From Candidatus Paralachnospira caecorum (GTDB taxonomy: Bacteria; Bacillota; Clostridia; Lachnospirales; Lachnospiraceae): DNA of 35,797 nucleotides. A program made the position numbers and the translations under genes. Of the stretch, positions 1 to 7,562 are shown piece after piece. Each line of letters starts with the position of its first letter. Positions within the stretch are counted from its first letter, which is position 1. The notes under the pieces were generated by a model, which saw only the letters and a list, made by a program, of their open reading frames with translations, was not told the DNA's origin and did no database searches. The DNA lies in NCBI GenBank assembly GCA_904379015.1, contig CAJFHG010000029.1, positions 1-35,797 of the forward strand. The letters are read 5' to 3'.

Positions 1-354
1 CGCGTCTGCCAGATGTCCGTAGCAGGGCTCGCTGTAAGGCTCCGCCCCGTCGATATATTTCAGTACTTCAATAAATTCTGCGCAGAGGGCTGTCGCAACG
101 CCGGACATGAAGGCGTCGTTCAGTCTCTTTTCTCTTGTCATCAGGCTCTTTGCCACGCCAAGGGCCTCTTTCAGTTCGCCCAGGTTTGTTACCTTTGTTC
201 CTGTCACCGCGTAATAGCAGGGCAGGCTGTAAGCAGTGTTGGGGAAGGAAACCGCTTTGTCAGCACCGTATTTTTCGATGGCAGCATCGATGGCGCCCTC
301 AGTCAGGCCGTATACCGCATCGGAACCGTTAAATACTCTGTCAAATAATGTCAT
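1..354 (-). CDS. acsB: acetyl-CoA synthase (CODH/ACS alpha subunit), N-terminal part
   Basis: Partial gene: the first 118 codons, running off the left edge of the window. The product would condense CO, a corrinoid-bound methyl group and CoA into acetyl-CoA in the cytoplasm, in complex with the CO dehydrogenase encoded just upstream. The start is the ATG at 354, preceded by a full AAGGAGGT ribosome binding site, only 13 bases after the cooS stop, so the two are co-transcribed. The peptide (MTLFDRVFNGSDAVYG..., then ...AYSLPCYYAVTG) resembles the N-terminal CODH-binding domain of AcsB. The A-cluster ligands lie in the C-terminal part, outside the window, so catalytic competence cannot be judged. 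Identification rests on this N-terminal similarity and on the cooS neighbour. Confidence 0.85.
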   Translation of the reverse strand, partial: MTLFDRVFNGSDAVYGLTEGAIDAAIEKYGADKAVSFPNTAYSLPCYYAVTGTKVTNLGELKEALGVAKSLMTREKRLNDAFMSGVATALCAEFIEVLKYIDGAEPYSEPCYGHLADA

Positions 355-367
355 TTCCGATACCTCC

Positions 368-2260
368 TTAAATTCCAAGGGCCGCGCGCTTCTCTTCGAT
401 CCGCGCCAGCATTGCGTCGCCCAGTTTCTCTGTGTCTGTCTCAACAGTATAAGCAGCCTCAACCCAGTCGCGGATTCCCTCTGTCAGCCACCATACCATC
501 TGATCAGAACCGCTTACCTGAGGATCCACGCCAAGGAAGGTATCAATTCCCGTCGCAACCACGTAATTGCCGATGGAAACGGCCTTCTCCGACATCCACT
601 CGGGCGCGCAGCCCACCAGCGGAAGCTGAGAAATATTCAGCCCGGAGTCCTTCGCGATCTGAGAAGCCAGCACCATCATACGGGAAATATCCACGCAGGA
701 TCCCATATGCAGCACAGGCGGAATGTCTGCCAGCTCACATACTCTCTTAAGGCCGGCTCCGCAGAGATTCTTTGCCTCCTTGTCCATCAGGCCGGCTCTC
801 GCCGCCGCCTGCGCGGAACATCCGGAAAGGATCACGATCACGTCGTTGGCGATCAGCTTCTTCATCAGCTCAATATGAGCATGGTCAGCCCGTACTTTCG
901 GATTGTTGCAGCCCACCATGGCCGCCGCGCCCCGCAGTACGCCGGAGGTAATGCACTCGATCAGAGGCTTTGTGGTTCCGGTCACATCCACCTGGGAATT
1001 GGTCACGCCGTCCAGCACCTTCACGATGGCCTCTGTGGAATATCCCACCGTAGCCTTCTGCTTCAGCTGAGGAATATAGACGAGATCTTTATTTCTGTTC
1101 ACGAAATTCTCCACAGCAGTGCGGACAATGTTTCTGGCATTTTCGCCGGCAGTTTCCGCGTTGAACCGGATAAAATCAGAATCCGGCATCTGGGCAATGG
1201 GAGACGTGGTAATGAACTTCGTATGGAAACATTTGCTCAGGGGACCGAGGGCAGGGAAGATACACTGTACATCCACCACGATCGCCTCGCAGGCTCCGGT
1301 CAGGACCACGTTTTCCTGCTGCAGGAAATTGCCTGCCATGGGAACGCCGCGGCGCATGGCGACTTCATTGGAGGTGCAGCACACACCCGCCACATTGATG
1401 CCGTTGGCGCCCACAGATTTGGCAAGGGCGATCATTTCCGGAGATTCCGCATATTCACAGATCATCTCGGAAAGGCTCGGATCATGGCCGTGCACGATGA
1501 TGTTGACCATGTCCTCTTTCATGACGCCCAGGTTCGCCTCTGTATCCACCGGCTTGGGCGTTCCGAACATCACGTCTGAAAACTCTGTTCCGCACATGGA
1601 ACCGCCCCATCCGTCGGACATTCCGGAGCGGAGCGCCTGGCGCACCAGCGCCTCCGGCTTGCAGGAATTGCCCATATGGGTCATGTGCATGGCTGTGGAT
1701 ACTTCTCTGTCAATGGCGCGGGGCTCGATCTCCGCGTCGTGCCACAGCTTCTGGGTATGTTCCGGCGCGCGCTTCAGCCAGCGCTGTACGCCGAAGGGTT
1801 TTCCGTATTCCAGAAGAGCCAGCTCAGACATTTCATGAGCCAGATCATAAATATCCTTTCCTTCTGTCTCCACGCCCCACTCCTTCGCGATGCGCAGCAG
1901 CTTCTCCGGATCCTTCACCTTATAATTTCCGTCCGGCGCCACTGTATGCAGCGTATGACAGATCTCACGTCCATGATCAGAATGCGTTGCCGCTCCGCCG
2001 GCTGTAAATCTCAGGAAATTCCTTCCCGCGATGCCGTGCGCGTCGCATCCGCAGATGCCTCTCGGCGCCTTGGGCGTGATCCGGCAGGGACCCATGCTGC
2101 AGATCCTGCAGCAGATTCCCTTTTCACCGAATTTGCAGTGAGGCGTCTGGTTTTTCACCCGCATCTGCCAGGAATCCGCGCCAACTTTCTTTCCCGTCTC
2201 AAGGAGCCGCTCTGTTGCCGCTTCAAACTCTTCTACGGTCGTAAGTTTAAAGTTTCCCAT
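368..2260 (-). CDS. cooS: anaerobic carbon monoxide dehydrogenase, catalytic subunit
   Basis: 630 aa, a normal length for the Ni-Fe CO dehydrogenase subunit (CooS/AcsA), which interconverts CO2 and CO and passes CO to acetyl-CoA synthase. The N-terminal cysteines that bind the D and B iron-sulfur clusters are visible: C42, C50, C51, C54, C59 and C70/C72, in the context CCRICSMGPCRI. Further conserved Cys/His segments follow, for example GVCCTSNE and LSGCSAQAAAR, expected around the C-cluster. The ATG at 2260 has a GGGAGG ribosome binding site. acsB follows after 13 bases. No cooC maturation gene is visible here. The gene is monocistronic at its 5' side: a terminator at 2445-2484 separates it from the LysR-type gene, and a promoter-like region with a palindrome lies between. 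Function is confident; whether it runs in the acetogenic or CO-oxidising direction is not visible. Confidence 0.95.
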   Translation of the reverse strand: MGNFKLTTVEEFEAATERLLETGKKVGADSWQMRVKNQTPHCKFGEKGICCRICSMGPCRITPKAPRGICGCDAHGIAGRNFLRFTAGGAATHSDHGREICHTLHTVAPDGNYKVKDPEKLLRIAKEWGVETEGKDIYDLAHEMSELALLEYGKPFGVQRWLKRAPEHTQKLWHDAEIEPRAIDREVSTAMHMTHMGNSCKPEALVRQALRSGMSDGWGGSMCGTEFSDVMFGTPKPVDTEANLGVMKEDMVNIIVHGHDPSLSEMICEYAESPEMIALAKSVGANGINVAGVCCTSNEVAMRRGVPMAGNFLQQENVVLTGACEAIVVDVQCIFPALGPLSKCFHTKFITTSPIAQMPDSDFIRFNAETAGENARNIVRTAVENFVNRNKDLVYIPQLKQKATVGYSTEAIVKVLDGVTNSQVDVTGTTKPLIECITSGVLRGAAAMVGCNNPKVRADHAHIELMKKLIANDVIVILSGCSAQAAARAGLMDKEAKNLCGAGLKRVCELADIPPVLHMGSCVDISRMMVLASQIAKDSGLNISQLPLVGCAPEWMSEKAVSIGNYVVATGIDTFLGVDPQVSGSDQMVWWLTEGIRDWVEAAYTVETDTEKLGDAMLARIEEKRAALGI

Positions 2261-2297
2261 TTCATAAACCTCCCGATTCTTTGTCTAATTTTTATCT

Positions 2298-2331
2298 ATT
2301 ATACTAAACTCTGATATTGGAAAGGTATCAA
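2298..2331 (-). promoter_or_regulatory. candidate cooS-acsB promoter
   Basis: On the minus strand there is a perfect TATAAT at 2298-2303, about 38 bases before the cooS ATG. The only TTGA-like hexamer (TTGATA, 2326-2331) is 22 bases upstream, too far for a good sigma-A promoter, and the correctly spaced position (ACCTTT) is poor. A strong -10 with a weak -35 next to a palindrome suggests an activator-dependent promoter. This is inference. Confidence 0.45.
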
Positions 2332-2335
2332 TAGA

Positions 2336-2355
2336 TTGTTGACAGCCATCAACAA
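2336..2355 (-). promoter_or_regulatory. palindromic putative operator upstream of cooS
   Basis: TTGTTGA, six bases, TCAACAA: a perfect 7-bp inverted repeat centred about 54 bases upstream of the likely cooS start point. This position suits an activator. Candidates are the LysR-type regulator encoded next door or a redox regulator. The half-sites resemble Rex sites, but the spacer is two bases longer than the usual clostridial Rex operator. Confidence 0.5.
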
Positions 2356-2382
2356 ACCTGGCCCTGTCCGGCTGTTTTCCGC

Positions 2383-2418
2383 GATCGGATAGGGAAGATT
2401 TCATCTTTCCATCCGATC
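2383..2418. repeat. long inverted repeat (hairpin) upstream of cooS
   Basis: GATCGGAT pairs with ATCCGATC and, after one bulged A, GGGAAGAT pairs with ATCTTTCC across a 3-base loop. The stem has 16 pairs. One pair is G-T on the plus strand, which would be C-A on the minus strand, so an RNA would fold slightly better from the plus strand. No T-run follows on either side, so it is not a standard terminator. It sits between the terminator of the LysR-type gene and the cooS operator. Confidence 0.6.
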
Positions 2419-2444
2419 ACCCGCAATCCCTGCTCATCGCACAG

Positions 2445-2484
2445 AAAAACCCGGCGGGACTCCTTTCGGAACGGCCCGCCGGGC
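2445..2484 (-). terminator. intrinsic terminator after the LysR-type gene
   Basis: Arms 2450-2458 and 2475-2483 form a perfect 9-bp GC stem (CCCGGCGGG/CCCGCCGGG). On the minus strand it is followed by GTTTTTCTG. It lies about 70 bases past the LysR-type stop codon and isolates cooS-acsB from upstream transcription. Confidence 0.85.
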
Positions 2485-2556
2485 AGGTTTATAATGGGTA
2501 TCTTTATGGTAGCACGGACAGCGCTGTTTTTTCCATCAACATTTTGTTTCCGGCCG

Positions 2557-3447
2557 TCAACTTTTCTGTTTTCCCAGCGCTTCCATCGTATAATCTTTCC
2601 ATTTTCTGATATGCCGGAAATTTCTGAATTTCTCTTTGCAGATCATTTTCACTTCCCAGCGGAAGGCATCCTCAAAGGGAATCCGTTTCATCCCCTGCTT
2701 TGTCATATCATCGCTGATCCTGTCCACGATCACGGAAATCCCCCGCTTCTGGGCTGTCAGCTTATGACAGAGACTGAATCCACTGGTATTGAATATGATA
2801 TTGGCCTCAAAGCCGGCTGCCCGGCAGTATTCCCGCACCAGCTGGTGGATCTTGAAAGCTCTTGATTCCAGGATCAGCGCTTCTCCCTCCAGATCAGAAA
2901 AACGCACCCTGTCCCGCCCGGAAAGGGGATGCCCCTCGTACACCAGAAGGCTCACCGGCGAACTGAACATGGGAATCACTTCCAGCTCCGGATTCTTTAC
3001 AGGACCCACCGCAAATCCCACGTCAAAATTTTCTTTTCCGATCTCCTCTTCCACATACAGATCCGGATATTCCATATAATCAAGACTGATATCCGGATTC
3101 TGTTCCTCAAACCGGAAAATAAAATCCGGCCCCAGGATCCGGAAAACTCCATAGGAGCTGCAGACCCGCAAAAATCCCCGTTCCTGCTGCTTGAGCATTT
3201 CAAACTCAGACAGAATTTCTTTGAAATCCTTTAACAGCACGTCTGAGCTTTTATACAGGCTTTCTCCGTAAGGCGTCAGGGAAATCCCGTTGGGCGTCCG
3301 TTCCAGGAGCACAACTCCCAGCTCCGTCTCCAGATTTCTGATCCCGCGGCTCAGCCCCTGAGGTGTGATAAACAGACTGGCCGCGGCTTTTGTGATACTC
3401 TTGCATCTGCATACTTCCTGAAACCAGATCAGATCCTTACTGTCCAT
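2557..3447 (-). CDS. LysR-type transcriptional regulator
   Basis: 296 aa, the usual length for the family. Residues 1-60 are a winged helix-turn-helix of LysR type (FQEVCRCKSITKAAASLFIT, then a PQGLSRGIRNLE recognition helix). Residues from about 90 to 290 look like the two-lobed effector-binding domain. The ATG at 3447 is preceded by GGGGTG. It is read toward cooS but ends in its own terminator. Most LysR proteins control an adjacent gene, and a palindrome lies upstream of cooS, so control of the CO dehydrogenase genes is plausible but not shown. The effector is unknown. The gap to nth is only 51 bases, so it may be co-transcribed with nth. Confidence 0.9.
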   Translation of the reverse strand: MDSKDLIWFQEVCRCKSITKAAASLFITPQGLSRGIRNLETELGVVLLERTPNGISLTPYGESLYKSSDVLLKDFKEILSEFEMLKQQERGFLRVCSSYGVFRILGPDFIFRFEEQNPDISLDYMEYPDLYVEEEIGKENFDVGFAVGPVKNPELEVIPMFSSPVSLLVYEGHPLSGRDRVRFSDLEGEALILESRAFKIHQLVREYCRAAGFEANIIFNTSGFSLCHKLTAQKRGISVIVDRISDDMTKQGMKRIPFEDAFRWEVKMICKEKFRNFRHIRKWKDYTMEALGKQKS

Positions 3448-3498
3448 TTTTTCACCCCGTTTCTCCGCGCCGCGCCGGGCTGAGGGATCAGTTCAGCC

Positions 3499-4134
3499 CT
3501 ATATTCCGTTCTTTCCGCAGATGTCTTCCAGACAGCACCTGTCACAGTAGGGCTTTGTCCTGGCCGTGCAGACATCGCGTCCGTGATAGACCAGCCTGTG
3601 GCAGAAATCACTGCCTTCTTCAGGAGGAATGATCTTCCACAAAGCCATCTCTACCTTTTTCGGCTCTTTGATATTGTCCACCAGGCCGATCCGGTTGCAC
3701 AGCCGGATACAATGGGTGTCGGTCACGATCGCCGGCTTTCCGAACACGTCTCCCATGATCAGGTTGGCGCTTTTCCTGCCTACTCCCGGCAGCTTCAGAA
3801 GCGCATTGAAGTCATCCGGCACCTTTCCGCCGTACTGCTCCTTCAGGATCCGCATGCAGGCGCTGATGTCCCTGGCCTTGCTTTTTCCCAGCCCGCAGGG
3901 CCGCACGATCTCCTCAATCTCCTCAGGCGACGCCTCCGCCAGCGCATCCACCGTCGGGTATTTTTCATACAGCTTCTCCACCACCACATTGACTCTGGCA
4001 TCGGTGCACTGGGCCGCCAGACGCACACTGACCAGAAGCTTCCAGGCCTGATCGTAATCCAGGGTGCATCCCGCGTCCGGGTACTCCCTTTTCAGCCTGT
4101 CTATGGTCTCAAGAGCCAGCTCTTCCTTTGTCAT
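3499..4134 (-). CDS. nth: endonuclease III (base-excision repair)
   Basis: 211 aa. This is a DNA glycosylase/AP lyase that removes oxidised pyrimidines. The helix-hairpin-helix LPGVGRKSA holds the catalytic lysine K121, and the catalytic aspartate D139 lies in VTDTH, matching K120/D138 of the E. coli enzyme. The C-terminus carries four cysteines for a [4Fe-4S] cluster, but with C-x7-C-x2-C-x5-C spacing, one residue more in the first gap than in E. coli. The start chosen is the ATG at 4134 because GGAGG lies 6 bases upstream; an in-frame ATG 12 codons earlier lacks such a site. It probably belongs with the upstream DUF1848 gene or has its own promoter in the 125-base gap. Confidence 0.95.
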   Translation of the reverse strand: MTKEELALETIDRLKREYPDAGCTLDYDQAWKLLVSVRLAAQCTDARVNVVVEKLYEKYPTVDALAEASPEEIEEIVRPCGLGKSKARDISACMRILKEQYGGKVPDDFNALLKLPGVGRKSANLIMGDVFGKPAIVTDTHCIRLCNRIGLVDNIKEPKKVEMALWKIIPPEEGSDFCHRLVYHGRDVCTARTKPYCDRCCLEDICGKNGI

Positions 4135-4259
4135 ATTGTTCCTCCGCTGTTTCGTTTTTCGTTCTTTCACTATCTGATCCCCGTAAGGATCCGGCCGCCC
4201 GCGCCCCCGCAGGACCGCCGCTTTCCGTCTGACTTTCCGCAGACGCCCGGCACAGGCCG

Positions 4260-5192
4260 TCAGAAAAACAGACGCATCTGCCGGTCCTTCCAGGATACCT
4301 GCCTGGCATCCGTGATCCGGTCGTATTTCCGGCTTCCGCCGATCAGGAACGGAGAATCCGGATCATGCAGCCGTCTGTTCCGCTCCACAGTCTCCCTGTC
4401 ATAATTGGCATAGCAGTAAAGACAGCCGTGCCCGCAGGTGTTGTAGGCGCCGATATCGCTGCCGAGCAGACAGCTGCATCCTTCTCTGATATGCGTTTTT
4501 CCCGCCGGGACCTGGAGGCCGCAGCCAAGAGCCCGCTCATAAATCTCCCGGGTCATGCAGCCGGAAACATCCGCGCCGTACAGCGCAGGACGCTCCCCCT
4601 CACAGCAGGTCAGGATCCTCATTCCGTGCCGTTCTCCGGCTTCCACAAAGCCTCTGCACAAAAGCTCCCTTTCTCTCTGTCCCACTTCCCTCGCCTCCGG
4701 AAAATTTTTTCTGGTTTTGGCGTACAGATCGATGAAGCTGATCACACAGCGATTGACATATCCTTCCAGGAACGCCGCCATCTGCTCAAACCGTTCCAGA
4801 TGGACTTCCAGTGAATACGCTTCCGTGATCAAAACCGGATCGTACCGCCATAAGACTGCATCCGGCGAAAAACGCCGCGACAGCTCCCGCACGGCCTCCA
4901 GCACAGACTGTTTGCGGGGTACGCCCGGCTCAATATCGGTTCCGTAGGGCGTCACGGTCACATACCAGAGCTGTCCGAAATCCGCGATCTCATCCAACCG
5001 CGCCAGCATGGGCAGCGGATTTTTCGTACAGAAACTGATGCAGTCCACCACATCCGGAGCCAGTCTGTAGCGGCTCACCTGCTCCGGATTATAGGGATTT
5101 CTCACCAGCACATATCCCTCCCGGATCCGGTTGTAAAACCAGCGGCTGTAAAAGGCCGGAATATCGGTCCGGCTCCCTGTATTAATGATCAT
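4260..5192 (-). CDS. DUF1848 family protein with C-terminal Cys cluster
   Basis: 310 aa, similar to the DUF1848 family; the biochemical function is unknown to me. It opens with MIINTGSRTDIPAFYS, typical of the family. Near the C-terminus C253-x3-C257-x2-C260 (NTCGHGCLYCYANY) matches the spacing of a radical-SAM iron-sulfur motif, with further cysteines at 212, 224, 239 and 241. Such a motif at the C-terminal end is unusual for radical-SAM enzymes. The start at 5192 overlaps the last 11 bases of the dehydrogenase gene (ATGATCATTAA) and has GGTGG upstream inside that gene, so translation is probably coupled. A longer reading frame starting at 5237 lies entirely within the dehydrogenase gene and is unlikely. 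Confidence 0.85.
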   Translation of the reverse strand: MIINTGSRTDIPAFYSRWFYNRIREGYVLVRNPYNPEQVSRYRLAPDVVDCISFCTKNPLPMLARLDEIADFGQLWYVTVTPYGTDIEPGVPRKQSVLEAVRELSRRFSPDAVLWRYDPVLITEAYSLEVHLERFEQMAAFLEGYVNRCVISFIDLYAKTRKNFPEAREVGQRERELLCRGFVEAGERHGMRILTCCEGERPALYGADVSGCMTREIYERALGCGLQVPAGKTHIREGCSCLLGSDIGAYNTCGHGCLYCYANYDRETVERNRRLHDPDSPFLIGGSRKYDRITDARQVSWKDRQMRLFF

Positions 5193-6171
5193 TGACAATA
5201 TCCACCGGCTTCTCGCCCTTCCATACGCGCCCGGCATTCTGCCACATCTGCAGATGGAAGCGCCTGAAGGAGCTCTTCGTAATGCCTCCGATATGGGGCG
5301 AATAAAGGACTCTGGCGGGACAGTCCTCCTTCAGAGCCACCAGCGGATTGTCCGCTGTGGTCGGCTCCGGCGCGATCGTGTCAAATCCGGCGCCGGCGAT
5401 CCGGCCCTTCTCCAGCGCTTCCTTCATCGCCTCATTGTCCACCAGTTCTCCCCGGGAAGTATTGACAAAATAAGCCGTCTCTTTCATCCTGGACAGGAAT
5501 TCTCTGCCGATCATTCCCTTTGTCTCCGGCGTCACCGCCACATGAATGCTGACGATATCACTGATCCGGGCCAGCCTGTCCAATGAAACGTACTCCACAC
5601 CGTACCGTGCTTCTTCCTCCTCCGGTTTTCTGTGCCGGTTATAGTACACCACCCGGCATCCAAAGGGCTTCAGGCGCACGGCCGTGGCCTTCGCGATATT
5701 TCCGAAACCGATCAGCCCCACCGTGCAGTCCGCCAGCTCCGTGATCCCTTCCACCATTTTCTGCTGTTTCACCTGGATCTGCCTGCCCTGGCGCACACTG
5801 GCATGGCCGGCGGCCACGTCCCGGAGAAGCCCCAGCATGAGAAGGACCGTCTGCTCTGCCACAGCGCCCGCGTTCATTCCGCGGTTATTGCACACATAGA
5901 TTCCCCTTTCACTGGCCGCCTCCACATCGATTCCATTATAGCCAACCCCTTCTGAATGGATCAGCTTCAGATTGGGCATCTGCCGGATCAGAGAGCCGGG
6001 CACCTTCGCAATGGCGTCCGCAAAGATCACATCCGCGTCCTGTGCCCTGGCAAGCAGCTCCGCCTCATCCGTTCCCATCTCAGCGTATACCGTTTCGGCC
6101 TCCTCCACAATGGGAAGATCCGGCATATAGGCCTCGCTCCGCTCCTGTTCTCCGATAATCAGTATCTTCAT
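5182..6171 (-). CDS. D-isomer-specific 2-hydroxyacid dehydrogenase
   Basis: 329 aa, a standard length. NAD(P)-dependent reduction of a 2-keto acid is expected. The Rossmann motif is VGLIGFGNIA (residues 151-160), where the third glycine is alanine, a tolerated variant. The catalytic triad is present: R240 (NTSRGELVD), E269 (APEP) and H293 (SPHIGG). The substrate cannot be read from the sequence; D-3-phosphoglycerate, D-lactate or glyoxylate-type acids are possible, and the lack of a C-terminal ACT domain argues against a classical SerA. The ATG at 6171 has AGGAGAG upstream. It is coupled to the DUF1848 gene by an 11-base overlap. Confidence 0.9.
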   Translation of the reverse strand: MKILIIGEQERSEAYMPDLPIVEEAETVYAEMGTDEAELLARAQDADVIFADAIAKVPGSLIRQMPNLKLIHSEGVGYNGIDVEAASERGIYVCNNRGMNAGAVAEQTVLLMLGLLRDVAAGHASVRQGRQIQVKQQKMVEGITELADCTVGLIGFGNIAKATAVRLKPFGCRVVYYNRHRKPEEEEARYGVEYVSLDRLARISDIVSIHVAVTPETKGMIGREFLSRMKETAYFVNTSRGELVDNEAMKEALEKGRIAGAGFDTIAPEPTTADNPLVALKEDCPARVLYSPHIGGITKSSFRRFHLQMWQNAGRVWKGEKPVDIVNDH

Positions 6172-6244
6172 GACATTCTCTCCTTTTCGCTGCTTCTATC
6201 TATCGGTCTCAAAATCAGCCATAGGCAGGCCGCGCGGCGCCCGC

Positions 6245-7432
6245 TCAGAAATTAAAGTCCGGGCATCCCCTGTATTTTGGCGGTATTTCCTCCAGACTTC
6301 TGATCCAGCCTATATCCTCCACAAGCCTTGACTCATATTCGGGAAAAACCCATCGATTGAGATAATCAATAAAATCTTTTTCCGTATAGCAGAGATAACC
6401 GGACCGGCGGTATGGTTCTGCCTCCGGACTGTTTTTCAGCCAGTCATCGCAGAATTCCAGACAGTATTGCTTCAGATGATCTGCCACCACTGCCGGCACC
6501 TGGTACACGCAGGGACTGCTGTCCGCGCTCAAAATCACATATTTCATGACCTCCGCGTTTCCTTCCGTCCCGGTCTCTCCATTCTCCGCGTCTGACGACG
6601 CGGCGCGCGGTTCTTCCCCGTCAAAGTCCGGCATCTGTTTTTTCACCTCATACAAAGCAGTCCGGTCCGGGTCCCCGCGGCCGCTCCGTCTTAATCTGGC
6701 CCAGAAACCTTTGAAATCCTCCTTTGTCACCTGAGTATTCCACTTCAGCAGAACCTCATCATGATGGATCTGACTGTCTGTCTCCGGATCTGATTCCACC
6801 TGTTCAGGCATCGGATAAACTTCTCCGTTCTCTTTCGCCTTCCTGAATTTTTGCCATTCATTCTGATATTCGCGCAGACGTTTCTGGTATCCGGCATAAG
6901 CGGGCGACTTGTCGATCATCATCTGTCCCCAGACAAAAATTGAAGCAGGGTCTGTAAACATTCCCTCCTCCCGGTCTTGATAGGAATAGTGGTAAAAATA
7001 ATCCTTTATATATTTCCTGAACAGACGGACCGTTCCGGGACGGCGGTACAGCTGAAGCACTCTCCGGCCCTCTGAAGGATGATCTTTACAATAATTCCGG
7101 ATTTTCCGCATCACATGTCCCAGGACCGGATCCGGCATCCGGCAGGTATGTACGCTCCCGACAGCCAGCGCTGCGAAGCTCATCAGCTCATACTCCGGAT
7201 TTTCTGCTTTGTAATGACCCGGTTCTTCATTTTCAAACACCGGCAATGTCTGGTATTTCTCCCATTTTCTCCTGTAGTCCCATCCATAGCAGACCGCGTC
7301 CCGCATTTTCTGAAGTACAGACTCATAGCTCTGCGCCGACATTTCCTTGCCGCATCTGGGACATTTCAGAACCGGTTCCTGGTCCGCCTTAAAAATCCAG
7401 GCACAGTTAAAACAGATTCTTATTTTTTCCAT
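6245..7432 (-). CDS. unrecognised protein with N-terminal zinc ribbon
   Basis: 395 aa; I do not recognise the family. Residues 7-27 form a treble-clef or zinc-ribbon pattern (C7-x2-C10, C24-x2-C27; CFNC...CPRC). The rest is rich in aromatic and charged residues with helix-like stretches (roughly 100-210), an acidic, poorly conserved-looking linker about 260-290, and a C-terminal part rich in Tyr/Trp. No signal peptide or membrane segment is seen, so it is probably cytoplasmic. The ATG at 7432 is preceded by a ribosome binding site made of a run of eight G (7441-7448). It has its own likely promoter at 7495-7523. The coding frame is long and intact, with no overlap with neighbours, which supports a real gene. 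Confidence 0.8.
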   Translation of the reverse strand: MEKIRICFNCAWIFKADQEPVLKCPRCGKEMSAQSYESVLQKMRDAVCYGWDYRRKWEKYQTLPVFENEEPGHYKAENPEYELMSFAALAVGSVHTCRMPDPVLGHVMRKIRNYCKDHPSEGRRVLQLYRRPGTVRLFRKYIKDYFYHYSYQDREEGMFTDPASIFVWGQMMIDKSPAYAGYQKRLREYQNEWQKFRKAKENGEVYPMPEQVESDPETDSQIHHDEVLLKWNTQVTKEDFKGFWARLRRSGRGDPDRTALYEVKKQMPDFDGEEPRAASSDAENGETGTEGNAEVMKYVILSADSSPCVYQVPAVVADHLKQYCLEFCDDWLKNSPEAEPYRRSGYLCYTEKDFIDYLNRWVFPEYESRLVEDIGWIRSLEEIPPKYRGCPDFNF

Positions 7433-7466
7433 TGCCGCTTCCCCCCCCTGACATATCCAGAATTCT

Positions 7467-7523
7467 CTGTCCGCTGAACGGGACAGTCACAATCAGTGTA
7501 TCACATTTCCCGGCTGTCTTCAA
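7467..7523 (-). promoter_or_regulatory. promoter and 5' hairpin of the zinc-ribbon gene
   Basis: On the minus strand TTGAAG (7518-7523), 17 bases, TACACT (7495-7500). Transcription would start near 7488, directly at a hairpin CTGTCC/GGACAG (7467-7472 with 7481-7486). Confidence 0.5.
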
Positions 7524-7562
7524 TCCGCGGCTCCGCAGCCTCCCGGGGCCCGCGGAAGCGCT

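Noticed and set aside
236-1579. 447-codon plus-strand frame opposite cooS
   Set aside because: Antisense shadow of the well-supported cooS gene; no ribosome binding site and a composition of scattered His/Arg typical of shadows.
2336-2355. Rex operator
   Set aside because: Half-sites resemble the clostridial Rex consensus, but the spacer is six rather than four bases; kept only as a generic operator candidate.
4180-4255. Short inverted repeats in the gap between the DUF1848 gene and nth
   Set aside because: Five-base stems only; expected by chance in GC-rich sequence.
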